A stretch of DNA of 44,491 nt from Eubacterium multiforme (GCF_030813415.1 NZ_JAUSUF010000016.1:1-44491); one strand, 5' to 3'. Counted from the stretch's first letter, positions 33,514-43,346 are shown. Notes: generated from the sequence alone by a model not told the origin. A program made the numbers and translations.

Positions 33514-34938
33514 TTATTTACTTTTAATTTGTTCTCTTTTATAAAATATAAATGTTAAAACAAATGGTACTATAACAGCAACTAGCATTGCTATTGAATA
33601 AGTTAACCAATTGTTAGGTTTTATTGCAAGTAATGCAGGCAACCCACCAATTCCAATTGAATTTGCAAGTACTCCTGTCATTATTGCTACAACTGCAGCT
33701 GATGCTGAACCTATTATTGCCGCATAAAATGGATACTTAAATTTTAAGTTTACTCCAAACATAGCAGGTTCTGTAACTCCAAGCCATGCTGATATTCCTG
33801 AAGATAATGCTATTGATTTAATTTTTTCATCCTTCTTGTATAACATAACCATTGCCATAGCAGCTGAACCTTGAGCAATATTACTAAGAGCAATTAATGG
33901 CCATATCATTGTTCCTCCATTATTTGCTATAAGTTGTAAATCTACAGCTATAAATGTATGATGAAGACCAGTTATTACAAGTGGTGCATATGTAAGTCCA
34001 AATATTATTGCACCTATTATTTTAAATGGTCCTGTTAAAAGATAAGTAAATACTGCTGCTATTCCATTGCCTAATTCACGTGAAATAGGTCCAATTATTA
34101 TATATGAAAGTAATACTGTAACTATTATTGCAACGAAAGGTATAATTATCATTTTTAATACATCAGGTATATATTTTTTAAGCCAAAGTTCTATTTTTGA
34201 TAATACAATACCTGAAAGTATAGCAGGAATTACCTGTGCTTGATAACCTACTTTTTCTACTGTTATAATTCCAAAATTCCAAACAGGAATAGTTCCTTTT
34301 GCAGCTGCTTCTGCATATCCGTAAGCATTTAATAATTGAGGTGATACTAAACATATACCAAGAACAATACCTAATATTTCTGAACCACCAAATTTTTTAA
34401 CTGTTGACCAAGTAACTCCAACAGGTAAGAAATGAAATATAGCTTCTCCTATTACCCATAGAAAATCATAAACTTGTGCAAGTACAGGGTGTAATTGAAT
34501 TAAAGTTTGTGTTCCATTACCAAATACATGTAAATCTCCAATAATATTTCTAAATCCAAGTATAAGACCTCCAGTTATAATTGCTGGAAGAAGTGGAATA
34601 AAAATTTCTGCAAGACCACCAATTACTCTTTGCAAAGGATTCATATTCTTTTTGGCTATATTTTTACTTTCCTCTTTAGAAACAGTTTTTATATCTCCAA
34701 CTTCTGTAAAATCCTTAAAAAATTCTGAAACTTTATTACCTATTACTATTTGAAATTGTCCTGCATTTGTAAAAGTTCCCTTTACAGTAGGTAATTTTTC
34801 AATTTCTTTAGGTTTTGCTTTAGCTGGATCTTTAAGTACAAGTCTTAGTCTTGTAACACAATGAGCTGCACTAACAATATTTTCTTTACCACCAACTAAT
34901 TCTAAAACTTTTTTAGCTTCCTCTTTATACACTCCCAT
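33514..34938 (-). CDS. treB: PTS trehalose-specific EIIBC component
   Basis: The 474-residue membrane permease imports trehalose and phosphorylates it. The N-terminal EIIB domain (1-80) has the phosphorylated Cys27 in SAAHCVTRLRLVL. The EIIC domain (about 105-465) has ten or so helices and the substrate-site region GLHHTFIAVDLQLI plus LSSGISAWLGVTEPAMFGV. No EIIA is fused or encoded nearby, so a glucose-type EIIA must act in trans, as for other trehalose and sucrose permeases. It is the first gene of the operon, with a repressor-type promoter region divergent from treR. Confidence 0.94.
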   Translation of the reverse strand: MGVYKEEAKKVLELVGGKENIVSAAHCVTRLRLVLKDPAKAKPKEIEKLPTVKGTFTNAGQFQIVIGNKVSEFFKDFTEVGDIKTVSKEESKNIAKKNMNPLQRVIGGLAEIFIPLLPAIITGGLILGFRNIIGDLHVFGNGTQTLIQLHPVLAQVYDFLWVIGEAIFHFLPVGVTWSTVKKFGGSEILGIVLGICLVSPQLLNAYGYAEAAAKGTIPVWNFGIITVEKVGYQAQVIPAILSGIVLSKIELWLKKYIPDVLKMIIIPFVAIIVTVLLSYIIIGPISRELGNGIAAVFTYLLTGPFKIIGAIIFGLTYAPLVITGLHHTFIAVDLQLIANNGGTMIWPLIALSNIAQGSAAMAMVMLYKKDEKIKSIALSSGISAWLGVTEPAMFGVNLKFKYPFYAAIIGSASAAVVAIMTGVLANSIGIGGLPALLAIKPNNWLTYSIAMLVAVIVPFVLTFIFYKREQIKSK

Positions 34939-34973
34939 TTGTATCCTCCCTTTATATAAAATTCTCTTTAGTT

Positions 34974-34989
34974 TTGTAAACGTTTGATA
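34974..34989. promoter_or_regulatory. cre-like site in the treB leader
   Basis: TTGTAAACGTTTGATA matches the CcpA cre consensus WTGNAAACGNWNNCA except for the last two bases. It lies just past the predicted treB start site, where bound CcpA would block elongation when glucose is present. Confidence 0.5.
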
Positions 34990-35003
34990 TAATTTATGAT
35001 TTT

Positions 35004-35048
35004 ATTTTAACTTGTTCAAACAAGTTTGTCAACACTTGTTTGAACAAG
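35004..35048 (-). promoter_or_regulatory. treB promoter with two TreR-type operators
   Basis: On the minus strand there is TTGACA (35032-35027), a 17-base spacer and TAAAAT (35009-35004). The spacer is filled by the palindrome CTTGTTCAAACAAG (35011-35024). Its inverse CTTGTTTGAACAAG (35035-35048) sits right upstream of the -35, 24 bases centre to centre (two helix turns plus). This is a repressor arrangement, and the obvious binder is the adjacent GntR-type TreR. Confidence 0.85.
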
Positions 35049-35060
35049 TTCTGTGAAATA

Positions 35061-35089
35061 ATGACTAATCTTAAAAAAATGTATATAAT
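35061..35089 (+). promoter_or_regulatory. treR promoter
   Basis: ATGACT (35061-35066), a 17-base spacer and TATAAT (35084-35089), followed by the GAGGAGGA ribosome site. The upstream operator 35035-35048 ends 12 bases before the -35, allowing autoregulation. Confidence 0.6.
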
Positions 35090-35121
35090 GTAAGTATATA
35101 TCCATGAGGAGGACCTTATTT

Positions 35122-35841
35122 ATGTCTAAAAACAAATACTTAGATATATATAATTATCTTAAAGAAAAAATATTAAATAATAGTTTTAAACCTGGTGAAA
35201 AATTACCATCAGAAAATGAATTAACTACTTTATTTTCTGTAAGTAGAAATACAGTTAGACGTGCAATAGATATGTTAGCTACAGATGGTATTGTAACAAG
35301 TGTACACGGTAAAGGTGTATTTGTAATTGAAAACAAACCTTTTAAGTTTTTAGTTGGTGGCTTACAAAGTTTTAAGGAGGCATCTATAAACAATAATATA
35401 AAATATACTACGGAAATTCCTTTATTTGAGGAAATTATTGTAGATAAAGAACTCTCAGAAAAAACTGGTTTTTCTGTTAATAGCAAAGTTCTTCATATTT
35501 TAAGAGTTAGAAATATAAATGATGAGAATGTAATCTTAGATATAAATTATTTTTTATCTGATGTAGTTAAAGATTTAAATAAAAATATAGCTAAAGATTC
35601 AATATATAAATTTTTAGAAGAAAATACTAATATAAAAATAAGTGGAGCTCAAAAATTAATTTCTGTTGAGCCTGCCTCTTCTTTAGATAAAAAATATATT
35701 GATTTAGGGAATAATAATTTAGTTGCAATTATTAAAAACTTTGTTTACTTAGATGATGGTACTCTATTTGAATATACTGAATCTCACCATCGTCCAGACA
35801 AATTTACTTTTAGTACATTTGCTAGAAGAACATTTAAATAG
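35122..35841 (+). CDS. treR: trehalose operon repressor, GntR family
   Basis: The 239-residue regulator has an N-terminal winged helix (residues 1-68): KPGEKLPSENELTTLFSVSR is the recognition region and GIVTSVHGKGVFV the wing. A C-terminal UTRA effector domain (about 85-235) follows; HHRPDKFTFST is its usual last strand. Trehalose-6-phosphate is the known inducer in Bacillus TreR. The upstream ATG at 35104 overlaps the ribosome site GAGGAGGA, so the ATG at 35122 is chosen. It is divergent from treB, with paired palindromes between. Confidence 0.93.
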   Translation: MSKNKYLDIYNYLKEKILNNSFKPGEKLPSENELTTLFSVSRNTVRRAIDMLATDGIVTSVHGKGVFVIENKPFKFLVGGLQSFKEASINNNIKYTTEIPLFEEIIVDKELSEKTGFSVNSKVLHILRVRNINDENVILDINYFLSDVVKDLNKNIAKDSIYKFLEENTNIKISGAQKLISVEPASSLDKKYIDLGNNNLVAIIKNFVYLDDGTLFEYTESHHRPDKFTFSTFARRTFK

Positions 35842-35931
35842 AATATTTATAGTAACAAATTAAAAATTCGCTATGGATAACTTGTTTTTAATATTTTAAA
35901 ATTGATTTAATAATTTATTTTATTCAAAAAT

Positions 35932-35961
35932 ATTAGAGTGTCGCAAATTCGACACTCTAAT
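35932..35961. terminator. bidirectional terminator
   Basis: ATTAGAGTGTCG / CGACACTCTAAT, 12-bp stem and 6-base loop between convergent treR and the LtaS-like gene. Confidence 0.85.
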
Positions 35962-36006
35962 AAACATATTATATATTATTTTCTATTTTTAATTTTTAAT
36001 ATATAT

Positions 36007-37830
36007 TTAATTAACTAAACCTCTATTTTCAAAATATCTATTCTTTATCATATAATCTGCTATTTTATATGCTTTTCCTAATTGCTCTTTTTGCTCAGGT
36101 GTAGGATTTCCAATAACCTTATTTCCTTTAATTACAGTAGCATCCCTATCTGTATTTAAAAGATTTCTTCCCATAAACTTATCATTAGTATCTATTCCTA
36201 ATAAATACAACATTGTTGGAGTTATATCACTTTGACCTCCTGGAGTATTTATAGTTTCTCCTTTAATTCCTGTTCCATAAATAAATAATGGTATTTTATG
36301 GTCTACCTTCTTCCACCAAGTTCCTGGTAAAGGTAGCTTTTGGATTTCCTTATTATAATATTTATGAACTCCTGTATGATCTCCATAAATAACAAGAACA
36401 GTATTGTCCATTAACCCAAGTTTCTTTAATTTATTTATAAAGAATCCTATTTTTCTATCTGCATAATTAACACTTTGGAAATATCCACCTAATTTACTAT
36501 CATCAATTACCTTTGGTAAATCTAATTCTCTATATCTATCTGGAAGATCAAAAGGTCCATGACTTGATAAACTAGGTATTGTTGAGAAGAAAGGCTCCTT
36601 TAAAGTCTTTAATTTATCTGCATATTGACTATAAAAAGATCCATCTGAAAGTCCCATTCCAAAAACATCATCAAGTTTATATGAATTAATATCCCACATC
36701 TTATTAATTCCTAAAGCATTTGCATGTGCCTCTGACCAGTTCCAATCCCCTGCTCTTTCTGCATGGGTTGATACTACTGTATATCCATTTTTAATTAAGT
36801 TCCTTGGTAAAGATGGATATTTAACCTCTGGATGAGTTAAAAATGTTATACTATCCCCTAATGTTAACATTCCAGAACTAACCATCATATCACAGTCTAT
36901 ACTATTACCAGCATTATTTTGCTCATAAAAATCGTCAAAATAAAATGATTTATTAATAAGTCTATTTAAGTTTGGAGTAATTTCTTGTCCATAAACTTTT
37001 TTACCAATTACAAAGTTTTCTAAAGATTCTATTTGCATGAATATTACATTCTTACCTTTAAATATACCCTTATATTTATTATCTGGTAGTTTCTTATTGT
37101 TCCACTCAAGCCAATTATCAACCTGCTTCATTTCCGCTTCACTAGGTTTTTCTTTATACTTTTCTATAGCCATTGCTGCCTCTCCTAAATGATATCCAAG
37201 AGGGGAAGCATCCTGCATCATTGCAAAAGGTGACCATGATGTATTCATAAACTTAACTTTATTATCAGTTATATTCTTAACATCAAATAAATAATGTGTT
37301 CCGTAAATAACTGCTACACAAATAACTAATACACCAATAGCTGATTTTATATGTTTCTTGCAAAGACTTAATGATTTTGCTTTGTTTCTTATTAATATAA
37401 GTATTGGTATATCTATTATAAATAGTAAATCCAATATACTTGGATTTATTAAACTTTCATTTAATGGATTAAACATATCTCTAAAAAATATATGTCTTAA
37501 TCCTAAATAATTTCTACTTGCTCTATAATACCAAAGATCTGCTATTAGTAATAATGAATATAAACAATCTATTACTATTAAATAAGTAAATTGCCTCTTT
37601 CCTTTAAAGAAAAGAGCTGGAATTATCATTATTAATAAAAATGCTATATGAGCAAGTAATACTTCATTATCAATCTGCACGCCCCACCCTAAAAATGTTC
37701 TTCCATTGTTAGATGATCCTATTGCCATAAAAGCTACTGTTTTTAAAGCTAATATTATAAATATTAAAACTTTCATTACAAAACCTAGCTTAATTTTTTT
37801 GATAGAATTAAGTATCTTATCAAATTTCAT
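36007..37830 (-). CDS. LtaS-like glycerolphosphate transferase / sulfatase-family membrane enzyme
   Basis: The 607-residue protein has five N-terminal membrane helices (about 17-185) and an extracellular sulfatase-fold domain (about 255-590). Active-site features line up with LtaS: QIESLENF (metal-ligand Glu268), NNAGNSIDCDMM and YGDHTGVH (metal-ligand Asp-His). The residue at the catalytic Thr position (S. aureus GKTSDAEF) is Ser310 here. It would polymerise or transfer glycerolphosphate from phosphatidylglycerol onto lipoteichoic acid or another surface glycan. It is encoded 27 bases after a glycosyltransferase gene in the same operon, which suggests a surface-glycan pathway rather than only canonical LTA. 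Confidence 0.88.
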   Translation of the reverse strand: MKFDKILNSIKKIKLGFVMKVLIFIILALKTVAFMAIGSSNNGRTFLGWGVQIDNEVLLAHIAFLLIMIIPALFFKGKRQFTYLIVIDCLYSLLLIADLWYYRASRNYLGLRHIFFRDMFNPLNESLINPSILDLLFIIDIPILILIRNKAKSLSLCKKHIKSAIGVLVICVAVIYGTHYLFDVKNITDNKVKFMNTSWSPFAMMQDASPLGYHLGEAAMAIEKYKEKPSEAEMKQVDNWLEWNNKKLPDNKYKGIFKGKNVIFMQIESLENFVIGKKVYGQEITPNLNRLINKSFYFDDFYEQNNAGNSIDCDMMVSSGMLTLGDSITFLTHPEVKYPSLPRNLIKNGYTVVSTHAERAGDWNWSEAHANALGINKMWDINSYKLDDVFGMGLSDGSFYSQYADKLKTLKEPFFSTIPSLSSHGPFDLPDRYRELDLPKVIDDSKLGGYFQSVNYADRKIGFFINKLKKLGLMDNTVLVIYGDHTGVHKYYNKEIQKLPLPGTWWKKVDHKIPLFIYGTGIKGETINTPGGQSDITPTMLYLLGIDTNDKFMGRNLLNTDRDATVIKGNKVIGNPTPEQKEQLGKAYKIADYMIKNRYFENRGLVN

Positions 37831-37857
37831 ATTTTCTCTTCACCTACTTAAAAAATT

Positions 37858-39303
37858 TTATATACTATGTCTCAATTCTTTTATTTTTTCTATTCCAGAA
37901 ACAGCTAAAATTACAAACAACCAACATACAATATATGAATATCTAGATTGCATTTCTATAAATAGATAAGATAACCCATATCCGCAAAAAGCTATATAAA
38001 AAAGATTTATTTCTGATTTATTTTTAAATCTCTTTTTATTAAATAACCCAATAAATACTAATACCATTACTATTAAATACATAATTTGTATAGCAAATCT
38101 TCCACCATTATTAAAATTAATTAATATATCATTATTAGGAACATCAAGTTGTGACCAAAATACACCACTTAAATCTCCCTCTGCCCACTGATTTGAATAT
38201 TTTTGTATATAAAATTTTAATAAAGTAGAAGGGTTAGTTGTAGTAAGTCTATTATAGATTATATCCTTACATGCAGAATCTATTTCATCATAATTAAAAT
38301 TATATTTTTCTGGTATTTGTGCATCATCTAAATTCCATCTACCACCATATTCAATATTTGTACCCTTTAATATTAATGTAGTTGACGGCTCTGCACCCTT
38401 CCATAAATTATATTCAGTAATTTTGAAAGCCTTTAAAGTTGAACTTGCTATAACAAGAACTAGTCCAAAGGATATTACTACCATTAAAATATTTATTATC
38501 TTATTTTTTAACTTATTGTCTGTATAAATTATAATATACATTACATAAGCTATTACCATAACTGGTGCAACCATTCTAAATAAATTTCCTATAGATAAAA
38601 GTACCCCTGATAATATAAACATAGCTGGATGAACTTTTTTCTTACAAGTTATAAGAAAAACATATATACTCCCTAAGTAAAAAGGTATTGCTATATTTTC
38701 TGTACAAAGTACTCCTGTATAAGTTACAAGAGGTGGAAATACTGAAGCTATTAAGGCACCAATTATTCCATAATATTTCTTTTCAAATGTTTCATTTAAT
38801 ATTAAGTAAATTAAGTAAATTGTAATTACACCCATAATTAAATTTACAATTTTCATTGCTAATATTGCATTTGAAAAAAGCTTAAGCATTAATGCCATAT
38901 ACATAATCATAACAGTTAAGTGTGGAAATCTTGCTATATATCCTGTTCCCCACATCATACCATAATTTCCTTCTAATACTGCCTTTGCCGTTTGATACAT
39001 AGTATTAAAATCAGATACCGGAACTGATTTTACATTTATAAGCCATAATATTCTTAATATAGCACCCCATATTAAAATAATTATTATTTTACTTCTATTA
39101 TTTAAAGTTTTACTTTTCACTAAAAAATATCCTAAAACAACAGTTAATATTAAAGCTAAAGTAGAAACTGTAAAAGATAAATCTAGTCCTTTATAGAAAA
39201 CCTTTAAATCTAATATAGTTGCAAAAACTAAAATAAGTATTAATGGTTTTAATGCTATAGTTACAAAACTCGTAAAACCATTTCTAAACTTTTTTATTTC
39301 CAT
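37858..39303 (-). CDS. polytopic glycosyltransferase (GT39/PMT-like, ArnT superfamily)
   Basis: The 481-residue membrane protein has about twelve helices. After the first helices comes VPVSDFNTMYQTAKAVLEG, whose Asp in the first outer loop is the hallmark of GT-C enzymes that use polyprenyl-phosphate sugars. The central helices and the short outer loops (GAEPSTTLILKGTNIEYGG) fit this class. GGAGG precedes the ATG by 8 bases. It is followed by the LtaS-like gene, so it may add sugars to a glycerolphosphate polymer or lipid acceptor. Donor and acceptor are unknown. Confidence 0.78.
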   Translation of the reverse strand: MEIKKFRNGFTSFVTIALKPLILILVFATILDLKVFYKGLDLSFTVSTLALILTVVLGYFLVKSKTLNNRSKIIIILIWGAILRILWLINVKSVPVSDFNTMYQTAKAVLEGNYGMMWGTGYIARFPHLTVMIMYMALMLKLFSNAILAMKIVNLIMGVITIYLIYLILNETFEKKYYGIIGALIASVFPPLVTYTGVLCTENIAIPFYLGSIYVFLITCKKKVHPAMFILSGVLLSIGNLFRMVAPVMVIAYVMYIIIYTDNKLKNKIINILMVVISFGLVLVIASSTLKAFKITEYNLWKGAEPSTTLILKGTNIEYGGRWNLDDAQIPEKYNFNYDEIDSACKDIIYNRLTTTNPSTLLKFYIQKYSNQWAEGDLSGVFWSQLDVPNNDILINFNNGGRFAIQIMYLIVMVLVFIGLFNKKRFKNKSEINLFYIAFCGYGLSYLFIEMQSRYSYIVCWLFVILAVSGIEKIKELRHSI

Positions 39304-39460
39304 ACCTAATCCTCCTAATTTTATAGTGAAATTATACTTTTAAAATTTCACAAATACAATTGTATCATAATGTTAAGATATTTTGTTATTTACAAACTAT
39401 ACTTTTTGGAACTATTCCATATTTTAATTAATTTATAAGAAAATTTTAAGATATTATATA

Positions 39461-39493
39461 AAAAAAGCAGGAAATATAACTATCTCCTGCTTC
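39461..39493 (-). terminator. terminator of the AbgT gene
   Basis: AGCAGGA / TCCTGCT with an AAAAAA run on the left (U-run in minus-strand RNA), 20 bases past the stop. Confidence 0.85.
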
Positions 39494-39513
39494 TTATTTA
39501 AACTATATAATTT

Positions 39514-41049
39514 TTAAATAAATAATCCTGCACCTGGTCCAAGTGGTAATCCTAGTAAGAACCATATTATTAATAAAATAGTCCAACATACTAAAAATGC
39601 CATTGAGTAAGGAACCATAGTTGAAATAAGTGTTCCTATACCTGTATCTTCATCATAAACCTCTGCAAAAGCAACTATTAATGCAAAGTATGTCATAAGA
39701 GGTGAAATAATATTTGTACTTGAATCACCAATTCTATATGCCATTTGAACAAGTTCTGGTGAATAGTGCATTCTCATAAACATAGGTACGAAAACTGGTG
39801 CCATAATAGCCCACTTTGCTGAAGCTGAACCCATAAATAGATTTATAAATGCTGATACTAATATAAATCCTAATATTAAAGGAATTCCTGATATTCCTGT
39901 ATTTTCTAAGAAGTCCGCTCCTTTAACTGCAATAATTGTACCAATGTTTGTATGGTTAAAGTATGAAACGAATTGAGCTGCAAAGAATACTAATACTATG
40001 TATCCTCCCATTGAAGACATACTCTTACCCATTAAATTTATTACTTGCTTATCGCTAGTTATATCTCTTTTACCAATTCCAAATGCTATTCCTGGTATTA
40101 AAAATGCCATTGATATTATTGCTACCATTGAATGCATGAAAGGTGACTTTAATATTTCTCCTGTTTGAGGATTTCTAAGTGGTCCCCATGATGGAACAAC
40201 AAGTAATCCCATAAATATTATAAATAATACTAGTGCAATACCTGCAAATTTTAATCCTCTTTTTTCATTATCACTAATTTCTGTTATCTCTTCAGATTGT
40301 TTTTTGCCTTTGTATTCTCCAAGTCTTGGTTCAACAACCTTTTCTGTTATGATTGTACCAACTATTGTAATAAGTATTGTTGAAGCTATTAAGAAATACC
40401 AGTTTGAAGCTATTCCAACTTCATATCCAGCTTGATACATTTGAGCTGATTCTTGAGTTATACCAGCAAGTAATGCATCTGTTGGTCCAAATATTATGTT
40501 AGCACTAAATCCACCTGATACTCCTGCAAAAGCTGCTGCAATACCTGCAAGTGGATGTCTCTTAAAGCTTAAAAATACAACTGCTCCAAGAGGTATAAGT
40601 ATAACATATCCTGCATCTGATGCTATATTTGAAACTACTCCAGCAAAAACTACTACTACTGTAATTAAGCTCTTTGGAGTACTAGTAACAAGTTTTCTTA
40701 GTAATGTTCCAATAAGTCCTGTTCCTTCTGCAACCCCAACTCCAAGTAATGCCACTAAAACCGTTCCAAGTGGTGCAAAACTTGTAAAATTGTTAACTGC
40801 ACTTTCAAACATATATCTAATTCCATCTGGAGTTAGAAGTGATTGAACTGATACTGTTAACTCTTTAATTTGCATTGTGGCCCTATCTAGACCTGTATAA
40901 GTAACACTAACTCCCATCTTAGCTAGTATTGCTGATAAAACTATAATACCTGCACATAAAATAATAAATATAGTAGCTGGATGAGGTAACCCATTACCAA
41001 CTCTTTCAACCATATTCAGAAAACCTTTTTTCTTAATGTTTTTTTCCAT
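39514..41049 (-). CDS. AbgT-family transporter
   Basis: The 511-residue polytopic inner-membrane protein belongs to the AbgT family, whose members import p-aminobenzoyl-glutamate or export sulfonamide-like antifolates (MtrF, YdaH). The family N-terminus GNGLPHPATIFIILC is present, then FAPLGTVLVALLGVGVAEGTGLI and, in the C-terminal half, FMGSASAKWAIMAPVFVPMF and YRIGDSSTNIISPLMTYFAL with the re-entrant hairpins. GGGGGA lies before the ATG. No abgA/abgB peptidase gene is adjacent. PepD-type enzymes elsewhere in the window are not linked to it. Confidence 0.92.
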   Translation of the reverse strand: MEKNIKKKGFLNMVERVGNGLPHPATIFIILCAGIIVLSAILAKMGVSVTYTGLDRATMQIKELTVSVQSLLTPDGIRYMFESAVNNFTSFAPLGTVLVALLGVGVAEGTGLIGTLLRKLVTSTPKSLITVVVVFAGVVSNIASDAGYVILIPLGAVVFLSFKRHPLAGIAAAFAGVSGGFSANIIFGPTDALLAGITQESAQMYQAGYEVGIASNWYFLIASTILITIVGTIITEKVVEPRLGEYKGKKQSEEITEISDNEKRGLKFAGIALVLFIIFMGLLVVPSWGPLRNPQTGEILKSPFMHSMVAIISMAFLIPGIAFGIGKRDITSDKQVINLMGKSMSSMGGYIVLVFFAAQFVSYFNHTNIGTIIAVKGADFLENTGISGIPLILGFILVSAFINLFMGSASAKWAIMAPVFVPMFMRMHYSPELVQMAYRIGDSSTNIISPLMTYFALIVAFAEVYDEDTGIGTLISTMVPYSMAFLVCWTILLIIWFLLGLPLGPGAGLFI

Positions 41050-41345
41050 TAGCTGTCCCCCTTTTTATTAGTATCCCCACATTTAGTCCTCATTATAAGC
41101 ACATATGTTTCTAAGATGTGTACATTATATAACATTTTTGAACTAATTACAACCATTTTGTTCATTTTGTTCATATTTGTAAGGTTTATTTTAACAATTC
41201 TACATTTTGTATGTTTTTGTATAAAAAAATCTGTTTTAATATTTTTTTATCTTAATATTTTCTTATTTTTACATAAATTCTCTTATATTTATAAAGTCCT
41301 ATGCTAAAATATATTTATTAAAAAATCTAAGATAGGGGAAAAAAG

Positions 41346-42719
41346 ATGAAAAATAAAAAATTAAAAAAAGGTATAAAGTATAGTATAATAGCAGTTTTTG
41401 TTATTCTAATAGCCTATGGAATTGCATTCTATTTTAGTTTCTTCCAAGGAAATACCTATGTAGAAAATGGACAAGTAATAAGTAAGGTTAAGCCTAAAAA
41501 CTATAAAAGTATTTATACCTCATCAATTAATTTAAACTCTGAACCTTTAAAGAAAATAGATAATGTTAAAATATCTATATTAGGAAAAACTGTTCCAAAA
41601 GATGTACCTATTTTATTAAGGGCACAAAGATATTATTTACCTCTAGATTATGTAAATAAAACTTTTGGATATTCAAAAGATAACAAAAATCCATTAGAAT
41701 TTTCAAAAGGAGATTCAAAAATAACTTTTTCTGAAAAAGAAGCTATGATAAATGGTAAAAAATATAACTTAAGAGGTTGGCTTCCAAAATATAAAGATCA
41801 ATATTATATTTCTATATCTGATATTGAATATATCTTTTCTCTAACATCAGTATTTGATTTTAAAGAGAATTCAGTTAAACTGTTAAAATCAAATTATAGT
41901 AGATTAAATAGAACTAATGATAAACTTAAAGATGGCAAAGCTGCCTTAATAAGATTAGAAGATTTCTCTTCTGGTGGAGCTTTATATGAAGATGTAAATC
42001 AAACTAAATTAAAGGTAATGGCAGATTATCTTTATAACAATAATATAAGATTCCATGTAGCTTGGGTACCTAGATACAAAGACCCTGGAGAACATTTTGA
42101 TAACGACCTTCTAACAAATAATTGTATAAATAATGTTGGTTTTATAAACTTATTAGATTATATAATTAATAGTGGAGCTGAAATTGGACTTCATGGCTAC
42201 ACTCATCAAGCAGGAGACAGCGTAAGTTTAGCTGGAATAGAATTATCAAGTAAATTTAATTCAACAGAAAAAGAAACTAGAGCTGTTATAGAAAATGGTC
42301 TTAAAAATGCTGACGATTTAAATATTCCTGTTCACTTTTTTGAAAGTCCACACTATCAAGCAACTAGAAAGCAAAAAGAAATTATACAAGAATATTTCAA
42401 ATATTTATATGAACCATATAGTATTCCTTACTTTACAGCATTTAAAGAAACAGCTGAAGGTAATGTTTATATTCCAACTCCACTTAACTATGTAAAAAAT
42501 CATGATACTAAACCTATGATTAAAAAGATTGAAAATCCAGCTCCAAACTTTTTAGCATCATTATTTTATCATCCAACATTAGAGCTTGATTATTTAAATT
42601 TCAACTCTAATAACAATACTTTTAATGAAGAAATAGCTCAAAATTCATTAATGAAATCAATTGTTGAAGCCTTAAATAAAAATGGTTATTCTACAATTCA
42701 TGTTACTGACATTAAATAA
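41346..42719 (+). CDS. DUF2334 polysaccharide-deacetylase-like surface protein
   Basis: The 457-residue protein has an N-terminal membrane helix (about 13-33). An N-terminal beta region (about 55-185) resembles a copper-amine-oxidase-N-like domain, with YYLPLDYVNKTFGYS and KYNLRGWLPK. The C-terminal TIM-barrel-like DUF2334 domain (about 198-455) has ALIRLEDFSS, FHVAWVPRY and EIGLHGYTHQ, the His-x-x-x-His metal motif of the polysaccharide deacetylase superfamily. A role in trimming acetyl groups on surface or matrix polysaccharide is inferred. A GGGGA site precedes the ATG. It is monocistronic and divergent from the AbgT gene; the 296-base gap shows AT-rich DNA and a TTTTGTTCA tandem at about 41155-41175. 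Confidence 0.83.
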   Translation: MKNKKLKKGIKYSIIAVFVILIAYGIAFYFSFFQGNTYVENGQVISKVKPKNYKSIYTSSINLNSEPLKKIDNVKISILGKTVPKDVPILLRAQRYYLPLDYVNKTFGYSKDNKNPLEFSKGDSKITFSEKEAMINGKKYNLRGWLPKYKDQYYISISDIEYIFSLTSVFDFKENSVKLLKSNYSRLNRTNDKLKDGKAALIRLEDFSSGGALYEDVNQTKLKVMADYLYNNNIRFHVAWVPRYKDPGEHFDNDLLTNNCINNVGFINLLDYIINSGAEIGLHGYTHQAGDSVSLAGIELSSKFNSTEKETRAVIENGLKNADDLNIPVHFFESPHYQATRKQKEIIQEYFKYLYEPYSIPYFTAFKETAEGNVYIPTPLNYVKNHDTKPMIKKIENPAPNFLASLFYHPTLELDYLNFNSNNNTFNEEIAQNSLMKSIVEALNKNGYSTIHVTDIK

Positions 42720-42777
42720 AAACTAACATTAAATAAAATAACTACAAAAAATAGTTAATATTTATAAATCCAATATA

Positions 42778-42813
42778 AAAAAGCAAAAGCCTATTTTACG
42801 GCTTTTGCTTTTC
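42778..42813. terminator. bidirectional terminator overlapping the vanZ-like 3' end
   Basis: AAGCAAAAGCC / GGCTTTTGCTT with A-run and T-run flanks. The right arm encodes the last residues of the VanZ-like protein. Confidence 0.88.
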
Positions 42814-43249
42814 TTTTTATTATCTTATTTATAAAAAATACTAATATTGATCCTGTAGCAGCCCCTGAAGTATCTATCAATACATCAGTAAACCTACCTG
42901 CTCTACCTGCTACAAAAGTTTGATGTAACTCATCAGTTGAAGCATAAATAAATGATAATATAATTGAATATATTAAAGCTTTTTTATTACTTATATAAAA
43001 TCTTAATACATTAAAGTAAAGTATATTTAATATTAAATACTCTGTAAAATGTGCACCTTTTCTAATTATAGTAATAGCTATATCAACATAAATTCCTTCA
43101 ATATCCATACCTAAATTTCTTATTAAATTTAATACAAAATCACTTTGATTATTTGAAATATTTGCCGGCTGATTTGACATATAAAATATAAATACCATCC
43201 AAATTAATAATATAGCCCAAGATAATACCATCTTTTGTTTAACCTTCAT
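42791..43249 (-). CDS. VanZ-like family membrane protein
   Basis: The 152-residue protein has four membrane helices: LSWAILLIWMVFIFYMSNQP at the start, then IRKGAHFTEYLILNILYF, YSIILSFIYASTDELHQTFVAGRAGRFTDVLIDTSGAATG and a last helix. The KGAH.xEY and DE.HQ...GR...D motifs define the VanZ family, named for low-level teicoplanin resistance but widespread with unknown function. GGAGAC lies 9 bases before the ATG. It is monocistronic. Confidence 0.9.
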   Translation of the reverse strand: MKVKQKMVLSWAILLIWMVFIFYMSNQPANISNNQSDFVLNLIRNLGMDIEGIYVDIAITIIRKGAHFTEYLILNILYFNVLRFYISNKKALIYSIILSFIYASTDELHQTFVAGRAGRFTDVLIDTSGAATGSILVFFINKIIKRKAKAVK

Positions 43250-43346
43250 ACATTAAGTCTCCAATCAATAATAATAAGCTATATTATACTACAATAAAAT
43301 AATAAATGTAAATTTATAAGATTGTAAGTTTATATACCTTAAATTA

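Noticed and set aside
40496..40846. 116-codon plus-strand open frame in the AbgT gene
   Set aside because: Its Ala/Pro/Thr-rich translation is the reverse image of a small-residue-rich membrane protein; no independent evidence.
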